Source: Pseudomonas helleri
Lineage (GTDB): Bacteria > Pseudomonadota > Gammaproteobacteria > Pseudomonadales > Pseudomonadaceae
Length of the DNA: 64,000 bases
Assembly (NCBI RefSeq): GCF_001043025.1
Contig: NZ_JYLD01000019.1
Coordinates: forward strand, 1-64,000
Reading direction: 5' to 3'
The position numbers and the translations under genes are program-made. This document shows positions 8,351-16,448 of this stretch, piece after piece. Position 1 is the stretch's first letter; the number at the start of each line of letters is the position of its first letter. The notes under the pieces are model-generated. The model was not told where the DNA came from, made no database searches, and saw only the letters and a list, made by a program, of their open reading frames with translations.

Positions 8351-8446
8351 TGTCATTTTCAGAAGACGACTGCACCAGTTGATTGGGCGTAATGGCTGTT
8401 GTGCAGCCAGCTCCTGACAGTTCAATATCAGAAGTGATCTGCACCA
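8351..8446. repeat. IRt end with TniA-binding repeats
   Basis: Beyond the terminal repeat, three related ~19-bp motifs are visible: TCAGAAGACGACTGCACCA (8359-8377), an inverted copy TGTGCAGCCAGCTCCTGACA (8400-8419), and TCAGAAGTGATCTGCACCA (8428-8446). Tn5053/Tn402 ends are known to carry several such TniA sites. Confidence 0.85.
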
Positions 8447-8491
8447 ATCTCGACTATGCTCAATACTCGTGTGCACCAAAGCGAGGTGAGC

Positions 8492-10171
8492 ATGGCGACG
8501 GACACCCCACGGATTCCAGAACAAGGCGTGGCCACTCTGCCTGATGAGGCTTGGGAGCGTGCGCGCCGTCGTGCGGAGATCATCAGTCCGTTGGCGCAGT
8601 CGGAGACGGTCGGGCACGAAGCGGCCGATATGGCGGCTCAGGCGCTGGGCTTGTCTCGGCGCCAGGTATACGTTCTGATCCGGCGTGCCCGGCAAGGCAG
8701 CGGCCTCGTGACGGATCTGGTGCCCGGCCAGTCCGGTGGAGGTAAAGGTAAGGGGCGCTTGCCGGAACCGGTCGAGCGCGTCATCCACGAGCTACTGCAA
8801 AAGCGGTTCCTGACCAAGCAGAAGCGCAGCCTAGCGGCCTTTCACCGCGAAGTCACTCAGGTGTGCAAGGCTCAAAAACTGCGAGTGCCGGCGCGCAATA
8901 CCGTGGCCTTACGGATCGCTAGCCTTGACCCGCGCAAGGTCATCCGCCGGCGGGAAGGCCAGGATGCCGCTCGTGACCTACAAGGTGTGGGCGGCGAGCC
9001 TCCTGCCGTGACCGCGCCGCTGGAGCAGGTGCAGATAGACCATACGGTCATCGACCTGATCGTGGTCGATGACCGCGACCGGCAACCTATTGGCCGCCCG
9101 TACCTGACCCTCGCCATCGACGTGTTCACCCGCTGCGTGCTCGGCATGGTCGTCACGCTGGAAGCGCCGTCTGCCGTTTCGGTTGGCCTGTGCCTCGTGC
9201 ATGTCGCCTGCGACAAGCGCCCTTGGCTGGAAGGACTGAACGTGGAAATGGATTGGCAGATGAGCGGCAAGCCCTTGCTGCTCTACCTAGACAACGCGGC
9301 CGAGTTCAAGAGCGAGGCCCTGCGCCGGGGTTGCGAGCAGCATGGCATCCGGCTGGACTATCGCCCGCTGGGACAGCCGCACTATGGCGGCATCGTGGAA
9401 CGGATCATCGGCACGGCGATGCAGATGATTCACGACGAACTGCCGGGAACGACCTTCTCCAACCCTGACCAGCGCGGCGACTACGATTCCGAAAACAAGG
9501 CCGCCCTGACGCTGCGCGAGCTAGAGCGCTGGCTCACATTGGCGGTCGGCACCTACCACGGTTCGGTGCACAACGGCCTGCTCCAACCGCCGGCCGCGCG
9601 CTGGGCCGAGGCCGTGGCGCGTGTCGGCGTACCGGCCGTCGTCACACGCGCTACTTCGTTCCTGGTCGATTTTCTGCCGATCCTCCGGCGCACGCTGACC
9701 CGCACCGGCTTTGTCATCGACCACATCCACTACTACGCCGATGCGCTCAAGCCGTGGATTGCGCGGCGTGAACGCTGGCCGTCCTTTCTGATCCGGCGCG
9801 ATCCGCGCGACATCAGCCGTATCTGGGTCCTGGAACCGGAGGGACAGCATTACCTGGAAATTCCCTACCGTACCTTGTCGCATCCGGCTGTCACCCTCTG
9901 GGAACAACGGCAGGCGCTGGCGAAACTGCGGCAGCAAGGGCGCGAACAGGTGGATGAGTCGGCGCTGTTCCGCATGATCGGCCAGATGCGTGAGATTGTG
10001 ACCAGCGCGCAGAAGGCCACACGCAAGGCGCGGCGTGACGCGGATCGCCGCCAGCACCTCAAGACATCAGCTCGGCCGGACAAGCCCGTTCCGCCGGATA
10101 CGGATATTGCCGACCCGCAGGCAGACAACTTGCCACCCGCCAAACCGTTCGACCAGATTGAGGAGTGGTAG
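8492..10171 (+). CDS. tniA: TniA transposase (DDE)
   Basis: 559-residue transposase of the Tn5053/Tn402 family, acting with TniB and TniQ to form the cointegrate. The start at 8492 (MATDTPRIPE) has AGGTGAGC just upstream and gives the family's usual length. The DDE triad is visible: Asp in QIDHTVID (~residue 183), Asp in YLDNAAEF (~268) and Glu in GGIVERI (~303). A helix-turn-helix-like region (AAQALGLSRRQVY, ~50-62) precedes it. Transcribed rightward as the first gene of tniABQ; its stop overlaps the region leading into tniB. Confidence 0.97.
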   Translation: MATDTPRIPEQGVATLPDEAWERARRRAEIISPLAQSETVGHEAADMAAQALGLSRRQVYVLIRRARQGSGLVTDLVPGQSGGGKGKGRLPEPVERVIHELLQKRFLTKQKRSLAAFHREVTQVCKAQKLRVPARNTVALRIASLDPRKVIRRREGQDAARDLQGVGGEPPAVTAPLEQVQIDHTVIDLIVVDDRDRQPIGRPYLTLAIDVFTRCVLGMVVTLEAPSAVSVGLCLVHVACDKRPWLEGLNVEMDWQMSGKPLLLYLDNAAEFKSEALRRGCEQHGIRLDYRPLGQPHYGGIVERIIGTAMQMIHDELPGTTFSNPDQRGDYDSENKAALTLRELERWLTLAVGTYHGSVHNGLLQPPAARWAEAVARVGVPAVVTRATSFLVDFLPILRRTLTRTGFVIDHIHYYADALKPWIARRERWPSFLIRRDPRDISRIWVLEPEGQHYLEIPYRTLSHPAVTLWEQRQALAKLRQQGREQVDESALFRMIGQMREIVTSAQKATRKARRDADRRQHLKTSARPDKPVPPDTDIADPQADNLPPAKPFDQIEEW

Positions 10172-10173
10172 CC

Positions 10174-11082
10174 GTGGACGAATATCCCATCATCGACCTG
10201 TCCCACCTGCTGCCGGCGGCCCAGGGCTTGGCCCGTCTTCCGGCGGACGAGCGCATCCAGCGCCTTCGCGCCGACCGCTGGATCGGCTATCCGCGCGCAG
10301 TCGAGGCGCTGAACCGGCTGGAAGCCCTTTATGCGTGGCCAAACAAGCAACGCATGCCCAACCTGCTGCTGGTTGGCCCGACCAACAATGGCAAGTCGAT
10401 GATCGTCGAGAAGTTCCGCCGCACCCACCCGGCCAGCTCCGACGCCGACCAGGAGCACATCCCGGTGTTGGTCGTGCAGATGCCGTCCGAGCCGTCCGTG
10501 ATCCGCTTCTACGTCGCGCTGCTCGCCGCGATGGGCGCGCCGCTGCGCCCACGCCCACGGTTGCCGGAAATGGAGCAACTGGCTCTGGCACTGCTGCGCA
10601 AGGTCGGCGTGCGCATGCTGGTGATCGACGAGCTGCACAACGTGCTGGCCGGCAACAGCGTCAACCGCCGGGAATTCCTCAACCTGCTGCGCTTCCTCGG
10701 CAACGAACTGCGCATCCCGTTGGTTGGGGTAGGCACGCGCGACGCCTACCTAGCCATCCGCTCCGATGACCAGTTGGAAAATCGCTTCGAGCCGATGATG
10801 CTGCCGGTATGGGAGGCCAACGACGATTGCTGCTCACTGCTGGCCAGCTTCGCCGCTTCGCTCCCGCTGCGCCGGCCTTCCCCAATTGCCACGCTGGACA
10901 TGGCTCGCTACCTGCTCACACGCAGCGAGGGCACCATAGGGGAACTGGCGCACTTGCTGATGGCGGCGGCCATCGTCGCCGTGGAGAGCGGCGAGGAAGC
11001 GATCAACCATCGCACACTCAGCATGGCCGTTTACACCGGACCCAGCGAGCGGCGGCGGCAATTCGAGCGGGAACTGATGTGA
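10174..11082 (+). CDS. tniB: TniB transposition ATPase
   Basis: 302-residue AAA ATPase that acts as the target-capture/regulatory partner of TniA. GTG start at 10174 with GAGGAG upstream, two bases after the tniA stop, giving the usual TniB length. Walker A is GPTNNGKS (~residues 67-74), Walker B is MLVIDELHN (~147-155), and GVGTRDAY follows as a sensor-like region. It overlaps tniQ by 4 bases (GTGA), so translation of the two is probably coupled. Confidence 0.97.
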   Translation: MDEYPIIDLSHLLPAAQGLARLPADERIQRLRADRWIGYPRAVEALNRLEALYAWPNKQRMPNLLLVGPTNNGKSMIVEKFRRTHPASSDADQEHIPVLVVQMPSEPSVIRFYVALLAAMGAPLRPRPRLPEMEQLALALLRKVGVRMLVIDELHNVLAGNSVNRREFLNLLRFLGNELRIPLVGVGTRDAYLAIRSDDQLENRFEPMMLPVWEANDDCCSLLASFAASLPLRRPSPIATLDMARYLLTRSEGTIGELAHLLMAAAIVAVESGEEAINHRTLSMAVYTGPSERRRQFERELM

Positions 11083-12296
11083 AGCCTGCGCCGCGCTGGC
11101 CGCTGCATCCCGCCCCGAAAGAAGGCGAGGCGCTGTCCTCATGGCTCAACCGCGTGGCCCTTTGCTATCACATGGAGGAGCCCGACCTGCTGGAGCACGA
11201 TCTTGGTCACGGCCAGGTCGATGACCTGGACACCGCGCCACCACTCTCGCTGCTGGCGTTGCTTTCCCAGCGGAGCGGCATCGAGCTGGACCGGCTGCGC
11301 TGTATGAGTTTCGCCGGATGGGTGCCTTGGCTACTGGACAGCCTTGATGACCAGATTCCAGACGCCTTGGAAACCTATGCGTTTCAGCTCTCGGTGTTGC
11401 TGCCAAGACTCCGCCGTAAGACGCGATCCATCACGAGCTGGCGTGCCTGGCTGCCCAGCCAGCCGATAAACCGCGCCTGTCCGCTCTGCCTGAGCGATCC
11501 GGAGAACCAAGCCGTACTGCTCGCGTGGAAGCTGCCCCTGATGCTGAGCTGCCCGCTGCATGGCTGCTGGCTGGAATCCTATTGGGGCGTGCCAGGGCGG
11601 TTTCTCGGCTGGGAGAACGCCGACGCCGAACCGCGCACCGCCAGCGACGCGATTGCGGCGATGGACCAGCGTACCTGGCAGGCACTGACAACCGGTCACG
11701 TGGAGCTGCCGCGCCGACGCATCCACGCCGGATTGTGGTTTCGACTTCTTCGCACGCTGCTCGATGAGCTGAACACCCCGCTTTCCGCGTGCGGAACCTG
11801 CGCGGGGTATCCCCGCCAAGTCTGGGAAGGCTGCGGGCATCCGCTGCGTGCTGGGCAAAGTCTGTGGCGACCGTATGAAACCCTGAATCCGATAGTACGG
11901 TTACAGATGCTGGAGGCGGCGGCAACGGCAATCAGCTTGATTGAGGTGAGGGACATCAGCCCGCCAGGCGAGCAGGCAAAGCTATTCTGGTCCGAGCCCC
12001 AAACCGGGTTCACCAGTGGCCTGCCGACGAAAGCGCCGAAGCCCGAGCCCATCAATCACTGGCAGCGTGCAGTCCAGGCCATCGACGAGGCCATCATTGA
12101 AGCGCGACACAACCCCGAGACGGCACGCTCGCTGTTCGCGTTGGCTTCCTATGGTCGGCGCGATCCCGCTTCCTTGGAACGGTTGCGCGCCACCTTCGTG
12201 AAGGAAGGCATCCCGCCGGAATTTCTGTCACATTACCTGCCTGATGCACTCTTTGCATGTCTTAAACAAAATGACGGGTTAAGTGACAAATTTTGA
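11079..12296 (+). CDS. tniQ: TniQ transposition protein
   Basis: 405 residues from a GTG at 11079 that overlaps the tniB stop. TniQ proteins are needed for Tn5053/Tn402 cointegrate formation; relatives serve CRISPR-associated Tn7 elements. The N-terminus (PLHPAPKEGEALSSWLNR) is characteristic of the family. Two Cys pairs (CPLC, then CPLHGC about 30 residues later, ~residues 128-165) are likely zinc ligands. The longer frame beginning at 10809 lies inside tniB and is rejected. Confidence 0.95.
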   Translation: MKPAPRWPLHPAPKEGEALSSWLNRVALCYHMEEPDLLEHDLGHGQVDDLDTAPPLSLLALLSQRSGIELDRLRCMSFAGWVPWLLDSLDDQIPDALETYAFQLSVLLPRLRRKTRSITSWRAWLPSQPINRACPLCLSDPENQAVLLAWKLPLMLSCPLHGCWLESYWGVPGRFLGWENADAEPRTASDAIAAMDQRTWQALTTGHVELPRRRIHAGLWFRLLRTLLDELNTPLSACGTCAGYPRQVWEGCGHPLRAGQSLWRPYETLNPIVRLQMLEAAATAISLIEVRDISPPGEQAKLFWSEPQTGFTSGLPTKAPKPEPINHWQRAVQAIDEAIIEARHNPETARSLFALASYGRRDPASLERLRATFVKEGIPPEFLSHYLPDALFACLKQNDGLSDKF

Positions 12297-12342
12297 CGGA
12301 TAGAGCTTTCCGGCTCACACTGTCACATAATCGAACGTATAC

Positions 12343-12981
12343 GTGACGGGTGAAAAGGTGCTGATCGGCTACATGCGGGTATCGAAGGCGGACGGATCCC
12401 AGTCCACCAATTTGCAACGCGATGCGCTCATCGCCGCTGGTGTGAGCCTTGCGCACCTTTACGAGGATCTGGCCTCGGGCAGGCGCGATGATCGCCCAGG
12501 GTTGGCTGCTTGCCTGAAGGCGCTTCGTGAAGGGGACACGCTGATCGTGTGGAAGCTCGATCGGCTTGGCCGTGATCTGCGCCACCTGATCAACACCGTG
12601 CACGACCTAACTGCGCGTAGCGTGGGCCTGAAGGTCCTGACCGGTCACGGTGCGGCGGTCGACACGACGACTGCCGCCGGCAAGCTTGTGTTCGGTATTT
12701 TTGCCGCGCTGGCCGAGTTCGAGCGTGAGTTGATTTCCGAGCGAACAGTCGCTGGACTTATCTCGGCGCGCGCTCGCGGCAGGAAAGGGGGGCGCCCCTT
12801 CAAGATGACCGCCGCCAAGCTACGCCTGGCGATGGCCAGCATGGGGCAACCGGAAACCAAGGTGGGCGATCTCTGCGAAGAACTCGGGATTACCCGGCAG
12901 ACGCTCTACCGGCACGTGTCGCCCAAGGGCGAACTGCGGCCAGACGGCGTAAAGCTGCTCTCCCTCGGTTCAGCCGCATAA
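12343..12981 (+). CDS. tniR: TniR serine resolvase of Tn402
   Basis: Resolves the cointegrate formed by TniABQ (also called TniC). N-terminal resolvase domain with the nucleophilic Ser in YMRVSKADGSQ, then the GDTLIVWKLDRLGR and EFERELI helices, and a C-terminal helix-turn-helix (EELGITRQTLYRHV). GTG at 12343 gives 212 residues. A GTG at 12358 (MLIGYMRVS) matches the more usual 207-residue form. The upstream 12280-12350 region with GTCAC...GTGAC dyads is its likely res site. Confidence 0.95.
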   Translation: MTGEKVLIGYMRVSKADGSQSTNLQRDALIAAGVSLAHLYEDLASGRRDDRPGLAACLKALREGDTLIVWKLDRLGRDLRHLINTVHDLTARSVGLKVLTGHGAAVDTTTAAGKLVFGIFAALAEFERELISERTVAGLISARARGRKGGRPFKMTAAKLRLAMASMGQPETKVGDLCEELGITRQTLYRHVSPKGELRPDGVKLLSLGSAA

Positions 12982-13077
12982 ATGGAGGCGACCTGGAACG
13001 GGGCGCTGTTCAGTGCGGCAACGATCCGATTACCGGTGTCGACCCAGAGCAGCCGTAGAGCTTTTGGGAAAGCTGTC

Positions 13078-13143
13078 GTTCAACGTGGAAGTGAGCGGAC
13101 TGCGCAGCTTTTCGCGCAGGTCCGCTCGACTGTAGGGTTGGAC
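13078..13143 (-). other. attC site of cassette 2
   Basis: 66-bp recombination site. Read on the minus strand it begins GTCCAAC (RYYYAAC) and ends GTTGAAC (GTTRRRY), with a long imperfect inverted repeat between (GAGCGGACCTGCGC and GCGCAGTCCGCTC). This is the last cassette boundary before the tni module. Confidence 0.88.
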
Positions 13144-13169
13144 ATTTACGGTCTACCTTGCATGTGAAG

Positions 13170-13565
13170 TTACTGGTCTTTGGTGGAGTGTGAGCGTTGG
13201 CGCAGCCGCGTGAGAAACAACGGCCAGCCAGGGACCAACTGAAAAACTATAACTCCTACAAAGCTGATGCCGCCTAGCCAGCGGAACCACAAGTTTGACA
13301 TGCGGAGAATCATGACCAGGGCAAAAAGTGCGAAGAGCAGAATTTGCCATTTACCGAACTTTGCGAAGTAGGCACTTCGGCGCAAGTGTGCTTTGTCTAG
13401 GACGGGTTCACCTGCCTCGGTAACGAGCTCAAGGCGTTGGCTTGAAAGCGCTTGCTCAAAGTGCTGAGAAATATATGGGCCAACCTCGCCAATCGACCAC
13501 AGTTTGATTGGTTCATTTGCCACCCCATCGATATATAGCAGGTAAAACTTCGGCGCTGAGTTCAT
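13170..13565 (-). CDS. Integron cassette 2: small membrane protein of unknown function
   Basis: 131-residue product of a 492-bp cassette (13084-13575), reading away from attI1 like all cassette genes. ATG at 13565 lies 11 bases inside the cassette, the usual tight fit. The first ~75 residues are soluble (YLLYIDGVANEPIKLWSIGE..., LELVTEAGEPVLD). They are followed by two hydrophobic helices at about 77-92 and 98-113 (LLFALFALVMIL and ISFVGVIVFQLV), and a basic tail. The soluble part may sense or bind something while anchored in the membrane. No family recognised and no similarity to a known resistance protein seen. Confidence 0.8.
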   Translation of the reverse strand: MNSAPKFYLLYIDGVANEPIKLWSIGEVGPYISQHFEQALSSQRLELVTEAGEPVLDKAHLRRSAYFAKFGKWQILLFALFALVMILRMSNLWFRWLGGISFVGVIVFQLVPGWPLFLTRLRQRSHSTKDQ

Positions 13566-13569
13566 GAAT

Positions 13570-13638
13570 GTCTAACGTGCAGCTAACCGGGCTGGCGCGG
13601 CTTGCCGCGACAGGTCCGTGTTGAGCTGAATGTTAGGG
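13570..13638 (-). other. attC site of cassette 1
   Basis: 69-bp site between the two cassettes. On the minus strand it opens CCCTAAC and closes GTTAGAC, with inner arms TCAGCT and AGCTG and a GCGCGG/CCGCGA centre that can fold. The opening heptamer starts with C rather than the consensus purine, a small deviation. Confidence 0.88.
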
Positions 13639-13651
13639 CTCATCCCTGGCC

Positions 13652-14305
13652 CTAGGATTTCCGGAGTTTGGTCGCTGCCGCTTGCGCCGTCGGATTGGGC
13701 GTAGGCTCTCCGACCTTCCGGAGCGTGTTGCGATCCGTATGGTGGAACGGCTCCGCCTGGCCTGGGATGATCAACACAGTGTCCTGTTCGTAGGACCACG
13801 TTCCATCGACATTGATCGCAACCGTGATGATGTAGCTCTTCGTTCTGAACGCATATTCCAAGAACGGGTTTGACACGATCCCGTTTGTTTCGGACCCGCG
13901 GACAGCCTCGAGGCGAAACGTTCTCGCATCGGCCTCGGCACGGCCGACGGCCATCGCTGCCTGTCCGCGCGGTATCGAAAGCGTCTGAATCACGGTGCCC
14001 GTCGCCGGTTCCCATAGCCAATAGCCGACTTGGTCGTGGAATGTCTCGACGTCATCAGGCTTGACGATCCGCGTGTGGTACCTCAGTCCGTAGAACAATT
14101 GCGGCCCATTGGTCTGTGCATCGATCGGCTGCAACTCCATGTGTTCGATGAAAGCCTGCTTTTCGGGGCCGTTGGGCTTCGGATTGACGTCGAGGCCGTG
14201 CGTGCCCACCCATATGCCTGCCATGCCGGTGAGCGGTCCCAGATTGGCGAGCGTATCGACTGCCGGCTCAGGTTCCGTGTAGATGTCTTTGGGGATGTTT
14301 TCCAT
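13652..14305 (-). CDS. Integron cassette 1: heme-binding beta-barrel (FABP/nitrobindin-like) protein
   Basis: 217 residues, start at 14305 (MENIPKDIYT) about 20 bases inside the cassette; the open frame upstream is only attI1 and intI1 DNA. The protein opens with LGPLTGMAGIWVGTHGLDVN, close to the L..L.G.W.G.G feature at the start of nitrobindin/THAP4-type barrels. It continues through E...L.Y...I..P....FHDQVGYWLWEPATG to a C-terminal FHHTDRNTLRKV, where members carry the heme-ligand His. The role is unknown; NO or heme handling is inference from the fold. As first cassette it is the one nearest to Pc. Confidence 0.8.
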   Translation of the reverse strand: MENIPKDIYTEPEPAVDTLANLGPLTGMAGIWVGTHGLDVNPKPNGPEKQAFIEHMELQPIDAQTNGPQLFYGLRYHTRIVKPDDVETFHDQVGYWLWEPATGTVIQTLSIPRGQAAMAVGRAEADARTFRLEAVRGSETNGIVSNPFLEYAFRTKSYIITVAINVDGTWSYEQDTVLIIPGQAEPFHHTDRNTLRKVGEPTPNPTAQAAATKLRKS

Positions 14306-14320
14306 AGTTGATTCCAGCGG

Positions 14321-14385
14321 GCCTAACTTTGTTTTAGGGCGACTGCCCTGCTGCGTAACATCGTTGCTGCTCCATAACATCAAAC
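14321..14385 (-). other. attI1: attI1 recombination site
   Basis: About 65 bp next to intI1, ending on the minus strand in the crossover GTTAGGC (14327-14321). The sequence CAAAGTTAGGC preceded by CGATGTTACGCAGCAGGG is the canonical attI1 of class 1 integrons. Confidence 0.95.
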
Positions 14386-14420
14386 ATCGACCCACGGCGT
14401 AACGCGCTTGCTGCTTGGAT

Positions 14421-14462
14421 GCCCGAGGCATAGACTGTACAAAAAAACAGTCATAACAAGCC
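14421..14462 (+). promoter_or_regulatory. intI1 promoter region with LexA box
   Basis: CTGTACAAAAAAACAG (14435-14450) fits the LexA consensus CTGT-N8-ACAG directly ahead of intI1. SOS control of intI1 is established for class 1 integrons. On the minus strand the same bases include TTGTTA and TACAGT separated by only 14 bp, the inactive form of the second cassette promoter P2. Confidence 0.9.
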
Positions 14463-15476
14463 ATGAAAACCGCCACTGCGCCGTTACCACCGCTGCGTTC
14501 GGTCAAGGTTCTGGACCAGTTGCGTGAGCGCATACGCTACTTGCATTACAGCTTACGAACCGAACAGGCTTATGTCCACTGGGTTCGTGCCTTCATCCGT
14601 TTCCACGGTGTGCGTCACCCGGCAACCTTGGGCAGCAGCGAAGTCGAGGCATTTCTGTCCTGGCTGGCGAACGAGCGCAAGGTTTCGGTCTCCACGCATC
14701 GTCAGGCATTGGCGGCCTTGCTGTTCTTCTACGGCAAGGTGCTGTGCACGGATCTGCCCTGGCTTCAGGAGATCGGAAGACCTCGGCCGTCGCGGCGCTT
14801 GCCGGTGGTGCTGACCCCGGATGAAGTGGTTCGCATCCTCGGTTTTCTGGAAGGCGAGCATCGTTTGTTCGCCCAGCTTCTGTATGGAACGGGCATGCGG
14901 ATCAGTGAGGGTTTGCAACTGCGGGTCAAGGATCTGGATTTCGATCACGGCACGATCATCGTGCGGGAGGGCAAGGGCTCCAAGGATCGGGCCTTGATGT
15001 TACCCGAGAGCTTGGCACCCAGCCTGCGCGAGCAGCTGTCGCGTGCACGGGCATGGTGGCTGAAGGACCAGGCCGAGGGCCGCAGCGGCGTTGCGCTTCC
15101 CGACGCCCTTGAGCGGAAGTATCCGCGCGCCGGGCATTCCTGGCCGTGGTTCTGGGTTTTTGCGCAGCACACGCATTCGACCGATCCACGGAGCGGTGTC
15201 GTGCGTCGCCATCACATGTATGACCAGACCTTTCAGCGCGCCTTCAAACGTGCCGTAGAACAAGCAGGCATCACGAAGCCCGCCACACCGCACACCCTCC
15301 GCCACTCGTTCGCGACGGCCTTGCTCCGCAGCGGTTACGACATTCGAACCGTGCAGGATCTGCTCGGCCATTCCGACGTCTCTACGACGATGATTTACAC
15401 GCATGTGCTGAAAGTTGGCGGTGCCGGAGTGCGCTCACCGCTTGATGCGCTGCCGCCCCTCACTAGTGAGAGGTAG
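14463..15476 (+). CDS. intI1: Class 1 integron integrase IntI1
   Basis: 337-residue tyrosine recombinase that inserts and excises gene cassettes at attI1/attC. Length and termini ([11 protein letters not shown] ... PPLTSER) are those of the clinical-type IntI1. The catalytic set is visible: Arg in [21 protein letters not shown] and the nucleophile Tyr in MIYTHV. The integron-specific insertion around residues 190-210 ([13 protein letters not shown]) is present. Residues 32 and 39 are Arg and His, the IntI1 form associated with the weak PcW promoter and high recombination activity. It reads toward IRi, away from the cassettes. Confidence 0.98.
14550..14578 (-). promoter_or_regulatory. Cassette promoter Pc, weak variant (PcW)
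   Basis: On the minus strand, inside intI1, TGGACA (14578-14573) and TAAGCT (14555-14550) are separated by 17 bp. This pair is the PcW variant and drives both cassettes. Confidence 0.92.
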
Positions 15477-15630
15477 GGCAGCGCAAGTCAATCCTGGCGG
15501 ATTCACTACCCCTGCGCGAAGGCCATCGGTGCCGCATCGAACGGCCGGTTGCGGAAAGTCCTCCCTGCGTCCGCTGATGGCCGGCAGCAGCCCGTCGTTG
15601 CCTGATGGATCCAACCCCTCCGCTGCTATA

Positions 15631-15678
15631 GTGCAGTCGGCTTCTGACGTTCAGTGCAGCCGTCTTCTGAAAACGACA
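15631..15678. repeat. IRi end with two TniA-type repeats
   Basis: Terminal repeat of the integron side. GTGCAGTCGGCTTCTGA (15631-15647) and GTGCAGCCGTCTTCTGA (15654-15670) are the two binding repeats, and the element ends ...AAACGACA at 15678. The stretch from 15477 to here is the standard outer part of the 5' conserved segment and holds no gene. Confidence 0.92.
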
Positions 15679-15744
15679 TTTGGGCTTGGGATTTACCGGT
15701 TTCCTGTCACTTTTCCTGTACCGAAATCAGTGTGAGAAAAACGT

Positions 15745-16320
15745 ATGGGAAAGCGGATTGGATATGCCCGAGTGTCGACTGATGATCAGAACCTCGACCT
15801 GCAGCGAGATGCACTTGCTCTGGCTGGGTGCTCAACAGTCTACGAGGAGACCATGAGCGGCAAGTCGGCGGACAGGCCGGAGCTGGGGCATTGCCTCAAA
15901 GCTCTGCGTAGTGGTGACACTCTGGTTGTCTGGCGACTGGACCGCCTCGGTCGTTCTTTGCCTGACTTGGTTGGGATTGTCAGTAGCTTGGAGCGGGAAG
16001 GGGTGGCCTTCGAATCCATAACCGAACGAATCGAAACCACCAGCGCTGCCGGCAAGCTGATCTTTCACGTGTTCGCTGCCCTGGCTGAGTTTGAGCGCAA
16101 CCTCATTCGAGAACGAACTCGTGCAGGACTGGCTGCGGCTCGTGCCCGTGGGAGAAAAGGTGGACGCAAGCCTGCGCTGGATGATCGTCAGGTGCGTGAG
16201 ATACGAGCTCTTCTCAGAGATCCTGAGATACAGGTGACCGATGTTGCCCGACGGTATGGCGTTTCTCGAACAACGCTTTACCACTACGTCGGTTCGCCGA
16301 AATCATCTGCTGTCGTTTAA
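15745..16320 (+). CDS. Serine resolvase/invertase of the host element
   Basis: 191 residues. The N-terminal domain carries the nucleophile Ser in YARVSTDDQNLDLQ, followed by GDTLVVWRLDRLGR and the EFERNLIRERT dimer helix. The C-terminal helix-turn-helix is VARRYGVSRTTLYHYV. Small resolvases of this kind resolve plasmid or transposon multimers at a res site upstream of their own gene. Here that upstream site is interrupted by the Tn402-like transposon whose IRi ends 66 bp before the ATG, so promoter and res architecture are probably disturbed. It differs clearly from TniR. Confidence 0.9.
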   Translation: MGKRIGYARVSTDDQNLDLQRDALALAGCSTVYEETMSGKSADRPELGHCLKALRSGDTLVVWRLDRLGRSLPDLVGIVSSLEREGVAFESITERIETTSAAGKLIFHVFAALAEFERNLIRERTRAGLAAARARGRKGGRKPALDDRQVREIRALLRDPEIQVTDVARRYGVSRTTLYHYVGSPKSSAVV

Positions 16321-16448
16321 GTGGTGGTGGTATTTTCCGCTGAAGTTGCTCAGATAATTTTGGGCGCTATGACCTGGCAGGCAAGTGAAGGATGTCTCCG
16401 GCGTACTACGTGTGCCGGACTACCACTGAATAAAAATAGGGAGTTTTC

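Larger units (their letters stand above)
8351..15678. mobile_element. Complete Tn402-like transposon carrying a class 1 integron
   Basis: 7,328 bp bounded by 25-bp inverted repeats: TGTCATTTTCAGAAGACG at the left (IRt) and its partner TGTCGTTTTCAGAAGACG at the right (IRi). Both are flanked by the 5-bp duplication TTTGG (8346-8350 and 15679-15683). Contents in order are tniA, tniB, tniQ, tniR, two gene cassettes, attI1, intI1. The whole transposition module is intact, and the 3' conserved segment (qacEdelta1, sul1) of clinical integrons is absent. That makes it a Tn402-like form capable in principle of self-transposition. The perfect duplication points to a recent insertion. Confidence 0.95.

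Noticed and set aside
12982..13077. Possible third gene cassette between attC of cassette 2 and tniR
   Set aside because: Only ~96 bp, no attC of its own and no start signal; it is the ordinary boundary DNA between the cassette array and the tni module.
8351..15678. Antibiotic or disinfectant resistance genes in the integron
   Set aside because: Neither cassette product resembles qac, dfr, aad or beta-lactamase proteins, and no qacE/sul1 sequence is present.
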